64,000 nt of DNA from Spirulinaceae cyanobacterium SM2_1_0 (GCA_012031265.1 JAAUTY010000010.1:24542-88541), one strand, 5' to 3'; shown: positions 40,182 to 51,377, numbered from the stretch's first letter. The notes: generated from the letters alone by a model not told the origin. Numbers and translations are program-made.

Positions 40182-40652
40182 CTACTGCGGTGGCGGTTCG
40201 TCTAAGTCGGCGGGTTCCGAGTCAGGCTCGGTCAAAATCTTCCAAGCCGCATTAACCGCACGGTCAAGACGATTGCCCACTTTCTGCGCGTCAGCCAGCA
40301 GTGTTTCCCAGCGCTTAGTGGCCAAGTCTTCAACATCCGCGATAGAGTCTTCTAAAGAAGCGCGCTGTTCATTGAAAAAGTCGCCCGTTTTCTGAAGCGT
40401 CTCCTGGGCTTGACGCATTGCCGTCACGTAGCCGTCGCGTGTGATGTCCCCAGCCGAGTTGATTTCGGTCTCCGCCCGACGTTTAATAGCGTCAATCAGC
40501 GCCATCATGTGATATTTCACTTCGTCCGATTCTTCCGGCAAACGTTGCTCAACGAGCGATCGCGTCTCCGGACTGATGCTGGGAGTCGTTTCCACACGAC
40601 TCAGCTCAGTCGTGGCTGGCACAGGGGTTGGTGATGGGTTCGTTTCAGCCAT
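40182..40652 (-). CDS. Conserved cyanobacterial protein, helical, of unknown function
   Basis: 156 residues. The first ~40 are Pro/Thr/Ser-rich and disordered (MAETNPSPTPVPATTELSRV); the rest is strongly helical and charged: EESDEVKYHMMALIDAIKRR, GYVTAMRQAQETLQKTGDFF, RWETLLADAQKVGNRLDRAV. It looks like a soluble helical-bundle or coiled-coil protein of a type conserved in cyanobacteria without a named function. The ATG at 40652 is taken; the one at 40667 adds five residues. Confidence 0.72.
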   Translation of the reverse strand: MAETNPSPTPVPATTELSRVETTPSISPETRSLVEQRLPEESDEVKYHMMALIDAIKRRAETEINSAGDITRDGYVTAMRQAQETLQKTGDFFNEQRASLEDSIADVEDLATKRWETLLADAQKVGNRLDRAVNAAWKILTEPDSEPADLDEPPPQ

Positions 40653-40930
40653 GATGTTCCTCCGCAAGAGCGATAACAGCTTCGTTCGCGTCTGACTAAT
40701 GACTCACATCGCATATTCTAACGGGCCGCTCGAAAAATTGACCTGTAGGATCAAGATTCTTCTAAAAATCCGCAATGGGCGCTGAACAGCAACAAATTCA
40801 TGGGGGGTCAGCTGTCGAAAATTGGTAATCCAGCGATTCATTGAGGTGGCTACCGAAAATTGCGGGTTAATGTTGAAAACTGAGGCTGCCTGGTGGAGCA
40901 TCTGGGAGCAAGGCTAAATCCCCAACGCCG

Positions 40931-41896
40931 ATGGATAAATTTGAGAGTCTGCGCGCCTTCACTCACGTCGTTGAGCGGGGCAGTTTTGCCGCTGCTGCCC
41001 GCCATCTGGAGTTGTCACGCTCAGCCGTGAACAAGCTGGTTGCCAAGCTCGAAACAGAACTCGGCGTGCAACTCCTCCAGCGCACGACCCGCTGTGTCAG
41101 CCCGACTGAAAGTGGTCGCGCCTTTTATGCCCGCAGCGTCGAGATTTTGGCGGCGCTGGCTGAGGCGGAGCGAGCCGTCAGCCAACTGCAAGCCGAGCCG
41201 AAGGGAATGCTACGCATCAATGCCCCGATGACCTTTGGCAGTCAGTTTCTCGCCGCGGCGATCGCCCGCTTCGCGGTTCAGTACCCTGATCTGCGCCTCG
41301 AGCTGACCCTCAATGACCGCTTGGTTGACCCGATCGAAGAAGGCTTCGATCTCACCGTCCGGATCGCGACGCCGCCTACATCCCCAGCCCTGATCGTCCA
41401 GCGCCTCGCTCCTATAGAGCGGGTGCTCTGTGCTGCTCCCAGCTACCTGCAAGCACAGGGCACACCTCAGTATCCGAGTGAATTGCGCGATCGCCCCTGT
41501 CTCCACTATGGCTATCTCACCAGTGGCAATCAATGGCAATTGGTCGGGCCGACCGGCGAGCAGGCGGTCACCATCCACAGCACCTTCTGCTCCAATAACG
41601 GCGAAGCCCTGCGCGAAGCAGCGATTCGCGGTCTCGGAATCACACTACTGCCGAATTTTATGGTGGCGCAAGCTTTGAGTCGGGGCGAACTCGCCATCGT
41701 CTTGCCCAAATACCAGCCACCGCTGATCTGGCTCTGCTTGCTCTATCCCAGTCACCACCACCTCTCGGCTAAAGTGCGCTTGCTGACTGAGTTTTTGCAG
41801 GCACAATTTGGCGATCGCCCAGACTGGCAACTCGGATCACCGCCAGCGGGTCACGGTGGCTGCGCCGATCCCTATCTAGGTTCTAGCGGTCACTGA
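40931..41896 (+). CDS. LysR-family transcriptional regulator
   Basis: 321 residues. N-terminal helix-turn-helix: MDKFESLRAFTHVVERGSFA with AAARHLELSRSAVNKLVAKLE (about residues 1-60), then the linker helix and a periplasmic-binding-protein-like effector domain (LRINAPMTFGSQFLAAAIARF, GFDLTVRIATPP, and GLGITLLPNFMVAQAL). This resembles the AaeR/CrgA-like LysR branch. The last ~25 residues (PAGHGGCADPYLGSSGH) look non-conserved. It is convergent with gltD, so it need not control it; the target is unknown. Confidence 0.9.
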   Translation: MDKFESLRAFTHVVERGSFAAAARHLELSRSAVNKLVAKLETELGVQLLQRTTRCVSPTESGRAFYARSVEILAALAEAERAVSQLQAEPKGMLRINAPMTFGSQFLAAAIARFAVQYPDLRLELTLNDRLVDPIEEGFDLTVRIATPPTSPALIVQRLAPIERVLCAAPSYLQAQGTPQYPSELRDRPCLHYGYLTSGNQWQLVGPTGEQAVTIHSTFCSNNGEALREAAIRGLGITLLPNFMVAQALSRGELAIVLPKYQPPLIWLCLLYPSHHHLSAKVRLLTEFLQAQFGDRPDWQLGSPPAGHGGCADPYLGSSGH

Positions 41897-41916
41897 ACGA
41901 TCAGATAGAGAGTCTA

Positions 41917-43431
41917 TCAATCCGGCAAGTCTGTACTACCCATCAAGTAGGCATCGCACTCTTTGGCCGCACCGCGCCCTTCCTTAAAAGCCCAGACCAC
42001 TAGGCTTTGACCACGACGACAATCTCCGGCGGCAAAGACCCCGGGAAGCGACGTTGTATACTGTCCGACCGGTGTTTGGACATTGCTGCGCGGATCACGA
42101 TCGAGTCCGAGGGCATCCAACAACGGTTGCTCAGGGCCAAGGAAGCCCACAGCCAGCAGAACTAATTGGGCGGGACGCACCTTTTCCGTGCCGGGAATAG
42201 GTTGGGGGACAACGCGCCCGGATTCATTCTGCTCCCAGCGCACGCTGACCGTATGAACGGCCGCAACGTTGCCGCGATCATCCCCTTCAAAGTGGGTGGC
42301 GGTCGTGAGGTATTCGCGGGGATCATTGCCGAACTTGGCTGCCGCTTCCTCTTGCCCATAGTCGAGGCGATAGACTTTGGGGTATTCGGGCCAAGGATTG
42401 TCGGCAGCCCGTTCAATGGGCGGGCGGGGCGTAATCTCCAATTGTGCGACGCTGTTGCACTGGTGGCGAAGCGCGGTGCCCACACAGTCGGTGCCCGTAT
42501 CGCCGCCACCGATGATGACCACATCTTTGCCAGCAGCGGTAATGAAACTGCCATGCTGCTCGCGATCGCGTAGCGTTGGCGAAGCCTGCTCGGCAAGAAG
42601 GTGTCGCGTATTCCCGGTCAAAAAGTCCATCGCAAAGTGGATCCCTTGGAGATCCCGCCCCGCAATCGGCAGATCACGCGGCCGGGTGGCTCCGGTACAG
42701 AGGATCACCGCATCAAAATCTTTCAGCAGCGATTCGGTCGGTAGATCTTTACCGACTTCGACGTTGCAGACAAACTTAATCCCTTCGGCTTCCAACAATT
42801 CCAGGCGGCGAGACACCACCTTTTGCTTGTCCAACTTCATGTTAGGGATGCCGTAGGTCAACAGTCCGCCGGGGCGATCAGCACGCTCGAACACCGTGAC
42901 CCAGTGACCGACTTGATTCAGTTGTGCAGCGGCGGCTAAACCAGCCGGGCCAGAACCGACAATCGCCACCTGTTTGCCGGTACGGTGGGCGGGCGGCTCG
43001 GCAACGATCCAGCCTTCCTGCCAGCCGCGCTCGGCGATCGCATACTCCAAGCTCTTGATCGTCACCGGCGGGTGGGTAATGCCCAGCACGCAAGACCCTT
43101 CACAGGGAGCCGGACAGACGCGGCCGGTAAACTCGGGAAAATTATTGGTTTTGTGCAGGCGGTCGAGAGCTTCGCGCCAGAGACCGCGATAAACCAGATC
43201 GTTCCATTCCGGGATGAGATTATTCACGGGGCAGCCCGTCGCCATCCCGCTGAGGAGAGTGCCCGTGTGGCAAAAGGGAGTGCCGCAATCCATGCAGCGC
43301 GCGCCCTGGGTTTGGAGCTTGTCTTCAGCCAGGGGCAAGTGAATTTCGTCCCAATGGTGAATGCGATCGCCAGGTAACTGATCAGCGGGCACTTCGCGCT
43401 GGTACTCGATAAAGCCGGTTGGTTTTCCCAT
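41917..43431 (-). CDS. gltD: Glutamate synthase small subunit
   Basis: 504 residues. N-terminal iron-sulfur region [49 protein letters not shown]-binding [20 protein letters not shown] with [23 protein letters not shown](P)H-binding [19 protein letters not shown]-terminal [18 protein letters not shown]. It oxidises NAD(P)H and passes electrons to GltB for 2-oxoglutarate plus glutamine to two glutamate. It is downstream of gltB by 136 bases on the same strand. Confidence 0.96.
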   Translation of the reverse strand: MGKPTGFIEYQREVPADQLPGDRIHHWDEIHLPLAEDKLQTQGARCMDCGTPFCHTGTLLSGMATGCPVNNLIPEWNDLVYRGLWREALDRLHKTNNFPEFTGRVCPAPCEGSCVLGITHPPVTIKSLEYAIAERGWQEGWIVAEPPAHRTGKQVAIVGSGPAGLAAAAQLNQVGHWVTVFERADRPGGLLTYGIPNMKLDKQKVVSRRLELLEAEGIKFVCNVEVGKDLPTESLLKDFDAVILCTGATRPRDLPIAGRDLQGIHFAMDFLTGNTRHLLAEQASPTLRDREQHGSFITAAGKDVVIIGGGDTGTDCVGTALRHQCNSVAQLEITPRPPIERAADNPWPEYPKVYRLDYGQEEAAAKFGNDPREYLTTATHFEGDDRGNVAAVHTVSVRWEQNESGRVVPQPIPGTEKVRPAQLVLLAVGFLGPEQPLLDALGLDRDPRSNVQTPVGQYTTSLPGVFAAGDCRRGQSLVVWAFKEGRGAAKECDAYLMGSTDLPD

Positions 43432-43567
43432 AATTTTGCTTCCGTCTTAATTCTGCGATCAGTGAACTAAAGGGTGAGATTGAAGTGACTGAAGTTGGCT
43501 TGAGAAGCGATCCGCTCCTGCGGCACCGGCAACACCATCGTGCCAGTGTTCCGCAGGCGATAGCGCG

Positions 43568-46500
43568 CTAGCTCCCGGCGATGCGCGCAACGTCGCGGGC
43601 ATTTTCCTCAAAGGCCGCCGCCATGGCATCGTCGTGGTTCAAGCCGTCGGCGAGCGCTTTTTCAATCGCCTTGACCACGCGAGCATAATCTCGAGGCATG
43701 ACCTTGACGAACTGGGGCACCACAGCCTCCCAACTAGCCAGCAGGCGCTTGCCCTTAGGACTGTGGGTATACTCGACGTGGCGCATGACCGCCTGACGCA
43801 AGTCTTCAACCTCTTCCGCATCAGTGAGTGGCAGCAAATCCACCATCTGCCGATTGCAGCGACGCTCAAAATCCCCCGCTTCGTCCAGAACGTAGGCAAT
43901 GCCACCGCTCATCCCGGCGGCAAAATTACGGCCAGTTGCACCGAGGATGATCGCCCGACCGCCGGTCATGTACTCGCAGGCATGATCCCCCACCGCTTCG
44001 ACCACGGCATTCACACCGGAGTTGCGGACACAGAACCGTTCGCCCGCGGCACCATTGATGTAGGCCTCGCCGCCAGTCGCTCCGTAGAAAGCCACGTTAC
44101 CGATGAGAATATTGTCCTCAGGGGCAAAGCTAGATTCTTGGGGCGGATAGACGATAATCTTGCCCCCACTCAAGCCTTTACCCAGGTAATCGTTGGCATC
44201 GCCCTCCAGTTCCAGGGTGACGCCCCGGGGCACAAAGGCACCGAGGCTCTGACCGGCGCTGCCCTGGAAGTGGAGGTGAACCGTATCTTCAGGCAAGCCA
44301 TGCCAATGGCGCTTGGTGATTTCGTTGCCCAAGATTGTGCCGACGACGCGATTGACATTGGTAATCGGCAAGGTAGCGCGAACCGGCTCGCCGCGCTCGA
44401 TTGCGGGCTGGCACAGATCCAGCAACACGGTCAAATCCAGGGAGCGATCCAGTCCGTGATCCTGGGGTATCTGGCAGTAGCGCCCGACTTCGGGGCCGAC
44501 CTCCGGCTGATGCAGAATCTGGGTAAGATCGACGCCTTTCGCTTTCCAGTGGTTGATCGCGGGTTTGAATTCCAGTGCCTCCGAGCGACCCACCATTTCG
44601 TTAAAGGTGCGGAAGCCCAGTTGTGCCATCAGCTCCCGGACTTCCTGAGCCAGAAAGAGCATGAAGTTGACGACGTGATCGGGGTCACCCCGGAAGCTCT
44701 GACGCAGTTCCGGGTTTTGGGTGGCGATCCCGGCTGGGCAGGTGTTCAGGTGGCAAGCCCGCATCATGATGCAGCCCAGGGAAACTAGCGGTGCTGTCGA
44801 GAAGCCAAATTCTTCCGCGCCCAGCAGGGCGGCGACGACGACATCGCGGCCGGTTTTCATTTGACCGTCGGTTTCGATGGTGATGCGACTGCGGAGGTTA
44901 TTCAGCACCAGGGTTTGGTGGGTTTCCGCAAGTCCGAGTTCCCAGGGCAAACCGGCGTGCTTGATCGAGGTTTGCGGTGACGCACCGGTGCCGCCATCGA
45001 AGCCGGAAATCAGCACCACGTCGGCATGGGCCTTGGAGACACCAGCGGCGATCGTGCCGACCCCAACCTCAGAGACCAGCTTGACACAGACGCGGGCTTC
45101 TCGGTTGGCGTTCTTCAGATCGTGAATCAGTTCTGCCAAGTCCTCAATCGAATAGATGTCGTGGTGAGGCGGCGGCGAAATCAGACCGACGCCCGGAGTG
45201 GAGTGGCGGACTTTTGCCACCCAGGGATAGACCTTGCGGCCGGGGAGCTGGCCGCCTTCGCCGGGCTTGGCACCCTGCGCCATCTTGATTTGGATTTCTT
45301 GCGCTTGGGACAGATACAGGCTGGTGACGCCAAAACGACCAGAGGCGACCTGTTTGATGGCGCTGTTTTTAGAATCGCCACGGTCATTGGTCCAGACGTA
45401 GCGAGCGGGATCTTCGCCCCCTTCACCCGTATTCGATTTGCCGCCGATGCGATTCATGGCGATCGCCAGTGCCTCGTGAGCCTCCTGAGAAATCGAGCCA
45501 TAACTCATCGCCCCGGTCTTAAACCGGCGTACAATCGCCTCCACTGGCTCCACTGCCTCTAATGGCACGGGTGTCCGCGACTTGAATTCCAGCAAGTCCC
45601 GCAGGGTAAAGTGCTGCTGGCTGTGATCGTTGATGCGAGCCGAGTATTGCTTATAAGCTTCGTAGCTGCCGGTTCGCACGGCTTTTTGCAGGGCGTGGAT
45701 AGTTTCCGGCGCGAATAGGTGCGGTTCACCATCTTTGCGCCACTGGTACTCACCGCCCACATCCAAAACGCGCCCGTTGGGTCCCCGTTCCGGGAAAGCG
45801 TGCCGATGGCGCAACAGGGTCTCCTGGGCGATCACCGCTAAATCTGCTCCTTCAATGCGCGAAGCCGTCCAGGTGAAGTATTTATCCACCAGACTTTGGT
45901 TCAGGCCGATCGCCTCAAAAATCTGCGCGCCGCGATAACTTTGCAGGGTGGAAATGCCGATTTTGGAAGCAATCTTGATTGTGCCCTTGGTGGCGGCCTT
46001 GACGTAGTTCTTGCAGGCGGTCGCGAAATCGACGCCCACCAGCAAGCCCTGGCGGATCGCGCTGGCGAGGGCTTCAAAGGCGACGTAGGGGTTGATCGCC
46101 CCGCAGCCGTAACCGATCAGGGTGGCGAAATGGTGGACTTCTCGCGGCTCGCCTGATTCCAGCACGATGCCGACGCGGGTACGCTTGCCCGCATGAATCA
46201 GATGGTGGTGCAGGCCAGCCACGGCGAGTAGGGCCGGAATGGGGACATGGTGCCGGTCGGTACCGCGATCAGACAGGATCAGGATATTCACGCCAGCGGC
46301 GATCGCCCGATCGGCTTCGATGAACAACTCTTCCAGGCGCGCCTCCATGCCAGCGGCACCGGATTGTGGGTCGAAGAGGATCGGCAGCACCGTGGAGCGG
46401 AAATCACCCTCAGCCACGTGCTTGAGTTTCGCCAATTCTGCGTTGCTCAGCACGGGTGTTTTTAGGCCGATCAAATGACAGCTCTCCGGTTCCGGCTCGA

Positions 46501-48157
46501 GCAGATTGCGCTCCGCCCCAATGCTCGTCTCGGCAGCGGTGACAATCTCCTCGCGAATCGAGTCGATCGGGGGATTGGTGACCTGGGCAAAAAGTTGCTG
46601 GAAGTAGTTGTAGAGGAGCTTGGGGCGCTCGGACAGCACCGCCAGGGGGGTGTCTGCGCCCATTGAGCCGAGCGCCTCCACGCCGTTGCGGGCCATGGGC
46701 ACCATCAACAGGCGCAATTCTTCAAAGGTGTAGCCGAAGGCTAGTTGCTGCTGGAGCGCCGTTTCAGCATCCATCGCCGGGGTGGCGGGCGCGGACTGGA
46801 GCTGCTCCAGGGCAACGGCGTGGCGATCAAGCCATTGCCGATAGGGCTGCTCCGTGGCGATGCGCTGCTTGAGTTCCTCGTCGGCGACGATGCGCCCGGC
46901 TTGCAAATCCACCAGGAACATACGCCCCGGCTCCAGGCGTCCCTTGCTGACCACCCGCTCCGGCGCGATCGGCAACACCCCGGCTTCTGAGGCCATGATC
47001 ACCAGATCGTCCTGGGTGACGTAGTAGCGGGAGGGGCGCAAACCGTTGCGGTCGAGCACAGCACCGATGCTCGTGCCGTCGGTGAAGGCGATGGAGGCCG
47101 GCCCATCCCAGGGTTCCATCAAGTAGGAATGGTATTCGTAAAATGCTTTCTTCTCGGGACTCATGGACTCGTGGGCGGTCCAAGGCTCCGGAATCATCAT
47201 CATGACGGCGTGGGGGAGCGATCGCCCAGCCAGCACCATCAGTTCTAGGGTGTTGTCGAAAATCCCCGAATCGCTGCTGTGAATATTGAGAACCGGCTGT
47301 GCCGTCTGTAAATCGTCGCCGAAGAGCGCTGATTTGAAGAGCGATTGCCGCGCATACATCCAGTTGGTATTGCCCCGCAGGGTATTGACCTCGCCATTGT
47401 GGGAAATGTAGCGATAAGGGTGCGATCGCTCCCAACTGGGAAAGGTATTGGTACTGAAGCGGGAGTGGACGAGGGCGAGGGCACTTTCCAGATCCGGATC
47501 TTGCAGGTCGGGATAATACAGCCCCACCTGCCAAGGGGTCAGCATCCCTTTGTAAACCAGCGTGCGCGACGACAGGCTGGTGAAATACCAGTACGGATCG
47601 CTCCCCGACTCGCGGATCGCCCGGTGGGATCGCTTGCGCATGACATACAGCTTGCGCTCAAAAGCGAGTCCGTCCTTGAGTTCAGGATGGCGCTGAATGA
47701 AGACCTGCTCCAGAAACGGCTCGCTCGCTCGTGCGGTCGCTCCCAAGGAAGAATCATCTGTTGGCACATCTCGCCAGCCGAGAACCGTCTGTCCGAGGTC
47801 AGCCGCGACTTGTTCAAACACCTCGCGACTGCGCGCCCGCGCCGCCGGATCGGGGGAGGCATAGACCATGCCTACGGCATAATGTCCCGGTTGGGGCAAA
47901 GCGATCCCCTCTGCGGCGGCCGCCTTACGCATGAAGCGATCAGGCATTTGTAGCAAAATCCCCGCACCATCGCCACTATTCGGCTCACAACCGCAGGCAC
48001 CGCGATGCTCGAGATTTTTCAGGATGGTCAACCCCTGCTCGACAATCAAGTGGGACTTGCGATCTTTTATATGAGCAATAAACCCGACGCCACAGGCATC
48101 GTGCTCAAATTGCGGATCGTACAGCCCTTGCTTGGACGGTGCTCGGTTGCTACTCAT
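43568..48157 (-). CDS. gltB: Glutamate synthase large subunit
   Basis: 1529 residues. The mature N-terminal nucleophile is Cys22 in [17 protein letters not shown] after a 21-residue propeptide; the glutamine amidotransferase domain runs to about 440, followed by the central domain, the FMN-binding synthase domain ([36 protein letters not shown] segment), the 3Fe-4S cysteines in [19 protein letters not shown], and the C-terminal beta-helix (GXXG repeats, [23 protein letters not shown]). Pairing with gltD argues for the NAD(P)H-dependent enzyme rather than the ferredoxin type, though the large subunits are alike. It is the main ammonium-assimilation partner of glutamine synthetase. No clear NtcA box (GTA-N8-TAC) was seen upstream. 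Confidence 0.95.
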   Translation of the reverse strand: MSSNRAPSKQGLYDPQFEHDACGVGFIAHIKDRKSHLIVEQGLTILKNLEHRGACGCEPNSGDGAGILLQMPDRFMRKAAAAEGIALPQPGHYAVGMVYASPDPAARARSREVFEQVAADLGQTVLGWRDVPTDDSSLGATARASEPFLEQVFIQRHPELKDGLAFERKLYVMRKRSHRAIRESGSDPYWYFTSLSSRTLVYKGMLTPWQVGLYYPDLQDPDLESALALVHSRFSTNTFPSWERSHPYRYISHNGEVNTLRGNTNWMYARQSLFKSALFGDDLQTAQPVLNIHSSDSGIFDNTLELMVLAGRSLPHAVMMMIPEPWTAHESMSPEKKAFYEYHSYLMEPWDGPASIAFTDGTSIGAVLDRNGLRPSRYYVTQDDLVIMASEAGVLPIAPERVVSKGRLEPGRMFLVDLQAGRIVADEELKQRIATEQPYRQWLDRHAVALEQLQSAPATPAMDAETALQQQLAFGYTFEELRLLMVPMARNGVEALGSMGADTPLAVLSERPKLLYNYFQQLFAQVTNPPIDSIREEIVTAAETSIGAERNLLEPEPESCHLIGLKTPVLSNAELAKLKHVAEGDFRSTVLPILFDPQSGAAGMEARLEELFIEADRAIAAGVNILILSDRGTDRHHVPIPALLAVAGLHHHLIHAGKRTRVGIVLESGEPREVHHFATLIGYGCGAINPYVAFEALASAIRQGLLVGVDFATACKNYVKAATKGTIKIASKIGISTLQSYRGAQIFEAIGLNQSLVDKYFTWTASRIEGADLAVIAQETLLRHRHAFPERGPNGRVLDVGGEYQWRKDGEPHLFAPETIHALQKAVRTGSYEAYKQYSARINDHSQQHFTLRDLLEFKSRTPVPLEAVEPVEAIVRRFKTGAMSYGSISQEAHEALAIAMNRIGGKSNTGEGGEDPARYVWTNDRGDSKNSAIKQVASGRFGVTSLYLSQAQEIQIKMAQGAKPGEGGQLPGRKVYPWVAKVRHSTPGVGLISPPPHHDIYSIEDLAELIHDLKNANREARVCVKLVSEVGVGTIAAGVSKAHADVVLISGFDGGTGASPQTSIKHAGLPWELGLAETHQTLVLNNLRSRITIETDGQMKTGRDVVVAALLGAEEFGFSTAPLVSLGCIMMRACHLNTCPAGIATQNPELRQSFRGDPDHVVNFMLFLAQEVRELMAQLGFRTFNEMVGRSEALEFKPAINHWKAKGVDLTQILHQPEVGPEVGRYCQIPQDHGLDRSLDLTVLLDLCQPAIERGEPVRATLPITNVNRVVGTILGNEITKRHWHGLPEDTVHLHFQGSAGQSLGAFVPRGVTLELEGDANDYLGKGLSGGKIIVYPPQESSFAPEDNILIGNVAFYGATGGEAYINGAAGERFCVRNSGVNAVVEAVGDHACEYMTGGRAIILGATGRNFAAGMSGGIAYVLDEAGDFERRCNRQMVDLLPLTDAEEVEDLRQAVMRHVEYTHSPKGKRLLASWEAVVPQFVKVMPRDYARVVKAIEKALADGLNHDDAMAAAFEENARDVARIAGS

Positions 48158-48850
48158 ACCCAGATCCCAAAATCACAATTAAACGTTAGAAATACAACAA
48201 AATGTTGCAATCTCCGAAGCCGCTCGCTCGGAGACTGACTGGTGAGCGAATCCGTTAGAAGCTGGACGCTTATTCGCCAAGCAACCAACCCCAAGGCTAT
48301 CGTAAGACTTGAATAGTTCGTTTTATTGCTTGCAGTTTTTCAAGTTTCTAATAAGTCTAGGGAATGAAGCTGGCTCTTAAGGAAAAGATCGGAATTGACG
48401 ACAAGCTTTGTAAAACTGACTACAAAATGTGCATTGGGTTCGCAGTTTTTGTAGACTGGCGAGCTTCCCGCAGCGAGTCGCGTGGATTCTGACTTGAGGG
48501 CCGCCGAAAAATCAACTGGCGCTAGGAAGATGGAATCCCAGAGAGCAAAAGAAAGCCAAGAGAAAAATGGGACGACTCGGACTTTGAGATTGGCAGCAAC
48601 GTCACAAATGTAGAGCTGCGAAGTAGGATTATTACTCAAGCTAAATTGGGTTCTTCTGTGAAAATAATGCTGACCGATTTCAGCCCCAGTGCATGAATAG
48701 AGCCTGAGTTATTGTCACCTCAAAAAATTGGACTGTAGGGGAAGAACATGGGATCATCTCAGATTTTAACTAAGCAGAAATGTCCACTGCAACGACTGAT
48801 CACCTCGTAACGGTGTAAACCCGACCGCTAAACCGCCGCCAGTCTGAGCA
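48158..48850. other. Long intergenic region upstream of gltB
   Basis: 693 bases with a visibly lower GC content than the flanks, especially 48165-48210 and 48640-48790. It must hold the gltB promoter (minus strand). A minus-strand frame at 48340-48639 has only a TTG start and no recognisable motif; I do not call it a gene. No repeat of the CTAG family and no RNA gene is recognised. The AT-rich character could mean transferred DNA or a regulatory region. Confidence 0.45.
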
Positions 48851-49084
48851 TTAGGCGGGTGGCTCGCCGCAGCTATTTTTGACACAACGCATACAGAGCG
48901 AGAAGACGGCAGCAATGCTGGCGATTTCGAGACTGACTTGAAAGAGGGGCGGCGCGAAGATCAGGCCGAGCACCAGGCTAAGGCTGGCGGCAATGGTCGC
49001 TGCCAGTTGATACACCTCATCGCGGGTGCGGAAACCGAAGGCGATGATGCCGAAGCCAAGCGAGAGGAAGGTGAGCGCCAGCAT
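48851..49084 (-). CDS. Small membrane protein
   Basis: 77 residues with two or three hydrophobic helices: MLALTFLSLGFGIIAFGF, then a charged break RTRDEVYQL, AATIAASLSLVLGLIFAPP, and LEIASIAAVFSLCMRCV. It ends with a Cys-rich tail (CMRCVKNSCGEPPA). Many cyanobacteria carry such small proteins of unknown function. The ATG at 49084 is preferred over 49162, whose leader is hydrophilic and overlaps the stop of the padR-like gene. Probably co-transcribed with it. Confidence 0.6.
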   Translation of the reverse strand: MLALTFLSLGFGIIAFGFRTRDEVYQLAATIAASLSLVLGLIFAPPLFQVSLEIASIAAVFSLCMRCVKNSCGEPPA

Positions 49085-49158
49085 GGGAGTGAGATGAGGT
49101 GAGCAATCGCGGGGTCGCCAAGCATAGCCGCTGACTGACCGGCCGTCGCTGGGCAAAA

Positions 49159-49746
49159 TCATTGTAAGGGGAGAGCACTGGTGTCGGGGAGAGCAGACGG
49201 CGAGTCTGCCGCTGCCTGCTCATCGAGAAAGGTCAGCACCTCATCGCACCAGGCGAGCCAGTCCTGTTCGTAGCGCAAGCCGCGCCGCAGTGTCAGATAG
49301 CTGAACTGTTGCGATCGCGTCATCGCGTTGGGGGGAAATTCCTCGGCCTCGGTACGGCGATAAAGCTGTAACTGTTGGGCATGGCGGTGGCGACGCAACA
49401 ATACGGCTTGTCGCACCTGCTCCGGTGCGACGTGGGCACCCGCCAGCACCTTGACCAACAAATCTTCGCGAATCGGCGTTGGTTCCGTCGGTGCCGTATA
49501 CCAGCGCTGCCATTCTTGCCGACCTGCTGCGGTGAGAGAGTAGAGCTTCTTGTCGGGTTTGCCGGTCTGGGCGATGACCTCGTGCTGCAACCAGCCCTGC
49601 TGCTCCATCTTCGTCAGCTCGCGGTAGATCTGCTGGGAGCTAGCCTTCCAGAAGCAACTGACCTGCTCCTCGAAGCGCTTGCCGATGTCGTAGCCGCTGC
49701 TGGGCGTGTCAGTCAGGATGGTCAGGATTGCGTGCGCGAGCGCCAT
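49159..49746 (-). CDS. PadR-family transcriptional regulator
   Basis: 195 residues. N-terminal winged helix: MALAHAILTILTDTPSSGYD, GKRFEEQVSCFWKASSQQIY, RELTKMEQQGWLQHEV, and the conserved KKLYSLTAAGRQEWQRWY wing. A C-terminal dimerisation coil follows (RREDLLVKVLAGAHVAPEQV-like, RRHRHAQQLQLYRRTEAEE). PadR proteins repress efflux and detoxification genes until a phenolic or drug ligand binds. It is divergent from the RND efflux genes, and two matching palindromes lie between them. I infer it represses both itself and the efflux operon. Confidence 0.92.
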   Translation of the reverse strand: MALAHAILTILTDTPSSGYDIGKRFEEQVSCFWKASSQQIYRELTKMEQQGWLQHEVIAQTGKPDKKLYSLTAAGRQEWQRWYTAPTEPTPIREDLLVKVLAGAHVAPEQVRQAVLLRRHRHAQQLQLYRRTEAEEFPPNAMTRSQQFSYLTLRRGLRYEQDWLAWCDEVLTFLDEQAAADSPSALPDTSALPLQ

Positions 49747-49770
49747 AGGCTGAACAAGGTTGCGATTGAC

Positions 49771-49790
49771 ATATTCAACAAGTTGAGTAT
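49771..49790. promoter_or_regulatory. Putative PadR operator 1
   Basis: The 20-base imperfect palindrome ATATTCAACAAGTTGAGTAT fits ATANNCAAC-AA-GTTGNNTAT. It lies 24 bases upstream of the divergent padR-like start codon and on the efflux-gene side. A second copy with the same core is 35 bases away. Both share the core CAACAAGTTG and the outer ATA...TAT. I infer dimer binding; no experiment is implied. Confidence 0.65.
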
Positions 49791-49805
49791 AGACTGCGGG
49801 AGATC

Positions 49806-49825
49806 ATAGACAACAAGTTGAATAT
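49806..49825. promoter_or_regulatory. Putative PadR operator 2
   Basis: ATAGACAACAAGTTGAATAT matches operator 1 in the core CAACAAGTTG and the outer ATA/TAT arms. The centre-to-centre spacing is 35 bases, about 3.3 helical turns, so the two dimers would not lie on exactly the same face. The site lies 28 bases before the interspersed repeat that separates it from the RND adaptor gene. Confidence 0.65.
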
Positions 49826-49852
49826 AACCTCCGCTCCCTGCTGAGTCGAGGA

Positions 49853-49957
49853 CTAGTACAAGATAGCGGCAATGAGATGCCCATTCAAAATCCCCAGGAT
49901 TCCCGGATTGTAGGCACTCAAAACTTAAAACTCAAAACTCCGCGTCAGCGGTATTAG
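49853..49957 (+). repeat. Interspersed CTAG-bounded repeat, copy C (upstream of the RND adaptor gene)
   Basis: 105-base copy: CTAG at 49853, then TACAAGATAGCGGCAATGAG, ATGCCCATTCA, the AGGATTCCCGGATTG variant of the centre, the ACTCAAAACTTAAAACTCAA tract, TCCGCGTCAGCGGTA, ending in TTAG (49954-49957) in place of CTAG. It ends four bases before the adaptor ATG, so the leader and any ribosome binding site of that gene come from the element. Confidence 0.85.
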
Positions 49958-49961
49958 CGGT

Positions 49962-51321
49962 ATGACTGCCCATTCTGCCACCCCTGAAACCCCGACATCC
50001 ACTGAGGTCGCGCCCATCGCCCCTCCCATTGCCCCCAAATGGCGATCGCGCCGCTGGTGGTTGTGGCTCCTCCCGCTTGCGGCCCTACCGATTGGCTTCG
50101 TCGTGATCCCGACGCTGCTCGCGCCCGCTCCCGATGAGGCTCCTCAAATTGCCGCGCTGCCGGTGAAAACGATCACGGTTGAACCGGTCAGCCGCTACAG
50201 CATCGAACGCACCTATAGCGGTGAGCTGGTGGCGCGACGCAGCAGCGATCTCGGTTTCGAGCGGGCGGGGACGGTGGTAGAAATTCGGGCCGATGAGGGC
50301 GATCGCGTCACTGCTGGTCAAGTCCTCGCCCGCCTCGATGCTCGCAGCCTCGCCAGCCAACGCCAAGAACTCGTCGCCCAGCGTGCCCAGGCCGAGGCGC
50401 AATTACAAGAATTGCAAGCTGGCCCCCGCCGCGAAGACATTGCCGCCGCCCAGGCGGCCGTTGCTGAGCTACGCCAACAACTTGAACTGGCGGAACTGAA
50501 AACCCAGCGCCGCGAATACCTGTACGAAGAAGGGGCGATCGCCCGCGAAGATTTTGACCAAGAGGCTTACAATGCGCGGGCCTTGCGCGATCGCCGCCGC
50601 CAAGCCCAGAGCAACCTCGACGAGTTGCAGGCGGGCACGCGCGTCGAGCAAGTCGCCGCCCAGAGCGCCCGCGTCGAACAGATCGACGCCAACATTCGCA
50701 GCATCGACATCGAACTGGATAAAAGTGTCCTACGTGCCCCGTTCGCGGGTCGCATCAGTCGGCGCGCTGTCGATGAAGGCGTCGTCGTGGCGAATGGCGC
50801 GATGGTGCTGCAACTACTCGAGCAAGGCAACCTGGAAGCGCGGGTCGGCCTGCCGAATGAGGCGGCCGATCGCCTCACAGTCGGCAGCGAACAGACGGTG
50901 CAGGTGGCGATCGCCCTACCGCGCCCGCGTCACCGCGCTGTTGCCGGCACTCGAGGCCGACAGTCGCACCGTCACTGCTGTTCTCGCCCTGCCGTCAGCC
51001 GCTGATCTGCGCGCGGGCCAGACGGCTCAGCTCCAGTTCAGCGAAACCCAGGCAACTGAAGGCTTCTGGCTGCCTGCTACGGCCCTGATTCCGGGTGATC
51101 GCGGTCTCTGGTCAGTCTATGTCCTCGGTGCGGCTGGTGATGAAGCCAATACCTATCGCGTTGCTCGCCGCGAGGTTGAAGTGCTGCACACCGAGGGCGA
51201 TCGCCTGCTGGTACGCGGCACGCTGCAAGCGGGAGAACGGGCGATCGCCAGCGGCACCCACCGCCTCGTCGCCGATCAGATCGTCACCCCGGCCGCCACT
51301 GACACACCCGATACGCCGTAG
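49962..51321 (+). pseudogene. RND efflux periplasmic adaptor (HlyD family), split by a single-base frameshift
   Basis: Two frames (49962-51005 and the one ending at 51321) join to a 452-residue membrane-fusion protein. N-terminus: a cytoplasmic Pro-rich part, one membrane helix (WWLWLLPLAALPIGFVVIP), the biotinyl-lipoyl half motif GELVARRSSDLGFERAGTVV, a long coiled coil (about 110-235), then the second lipoyl half VLRAPFAGRISRRAVDEGVV and the beta-barrel. At about 50915 the sequence GGCGATCGCCCTACCGC carries one C too many: removing it reads [20 protein letters not shown] and continues to the end (GERAIASGTHRLV...). The error or mutation abuts a HIP1 site. The inner-membrane pump follows after 56 bases. 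No ribosome binding site is obvious ahead of the ATG. Confidence 0.82.
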
Positions 51322-51377
51322 AGGCGCGTTCAAAACCCGCCCCTACCGCACCCAGACCCCCTGCCCGCCGAGGAGCC

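Noticed and set aside
48340..48639. 99-residue minus-strand frame upstream of gltB
   Set aside because: Only a TTG start, no ribosome binding site, no motif, in AT-rich intergenic DNA.
49159..49162. Alternative start of the small membrane protein at 49162, overlapping the padR stop
   Set aside because: The extra 26 residues are hydrophilic and non-conserved; the helix begins at the ATG at 49084.
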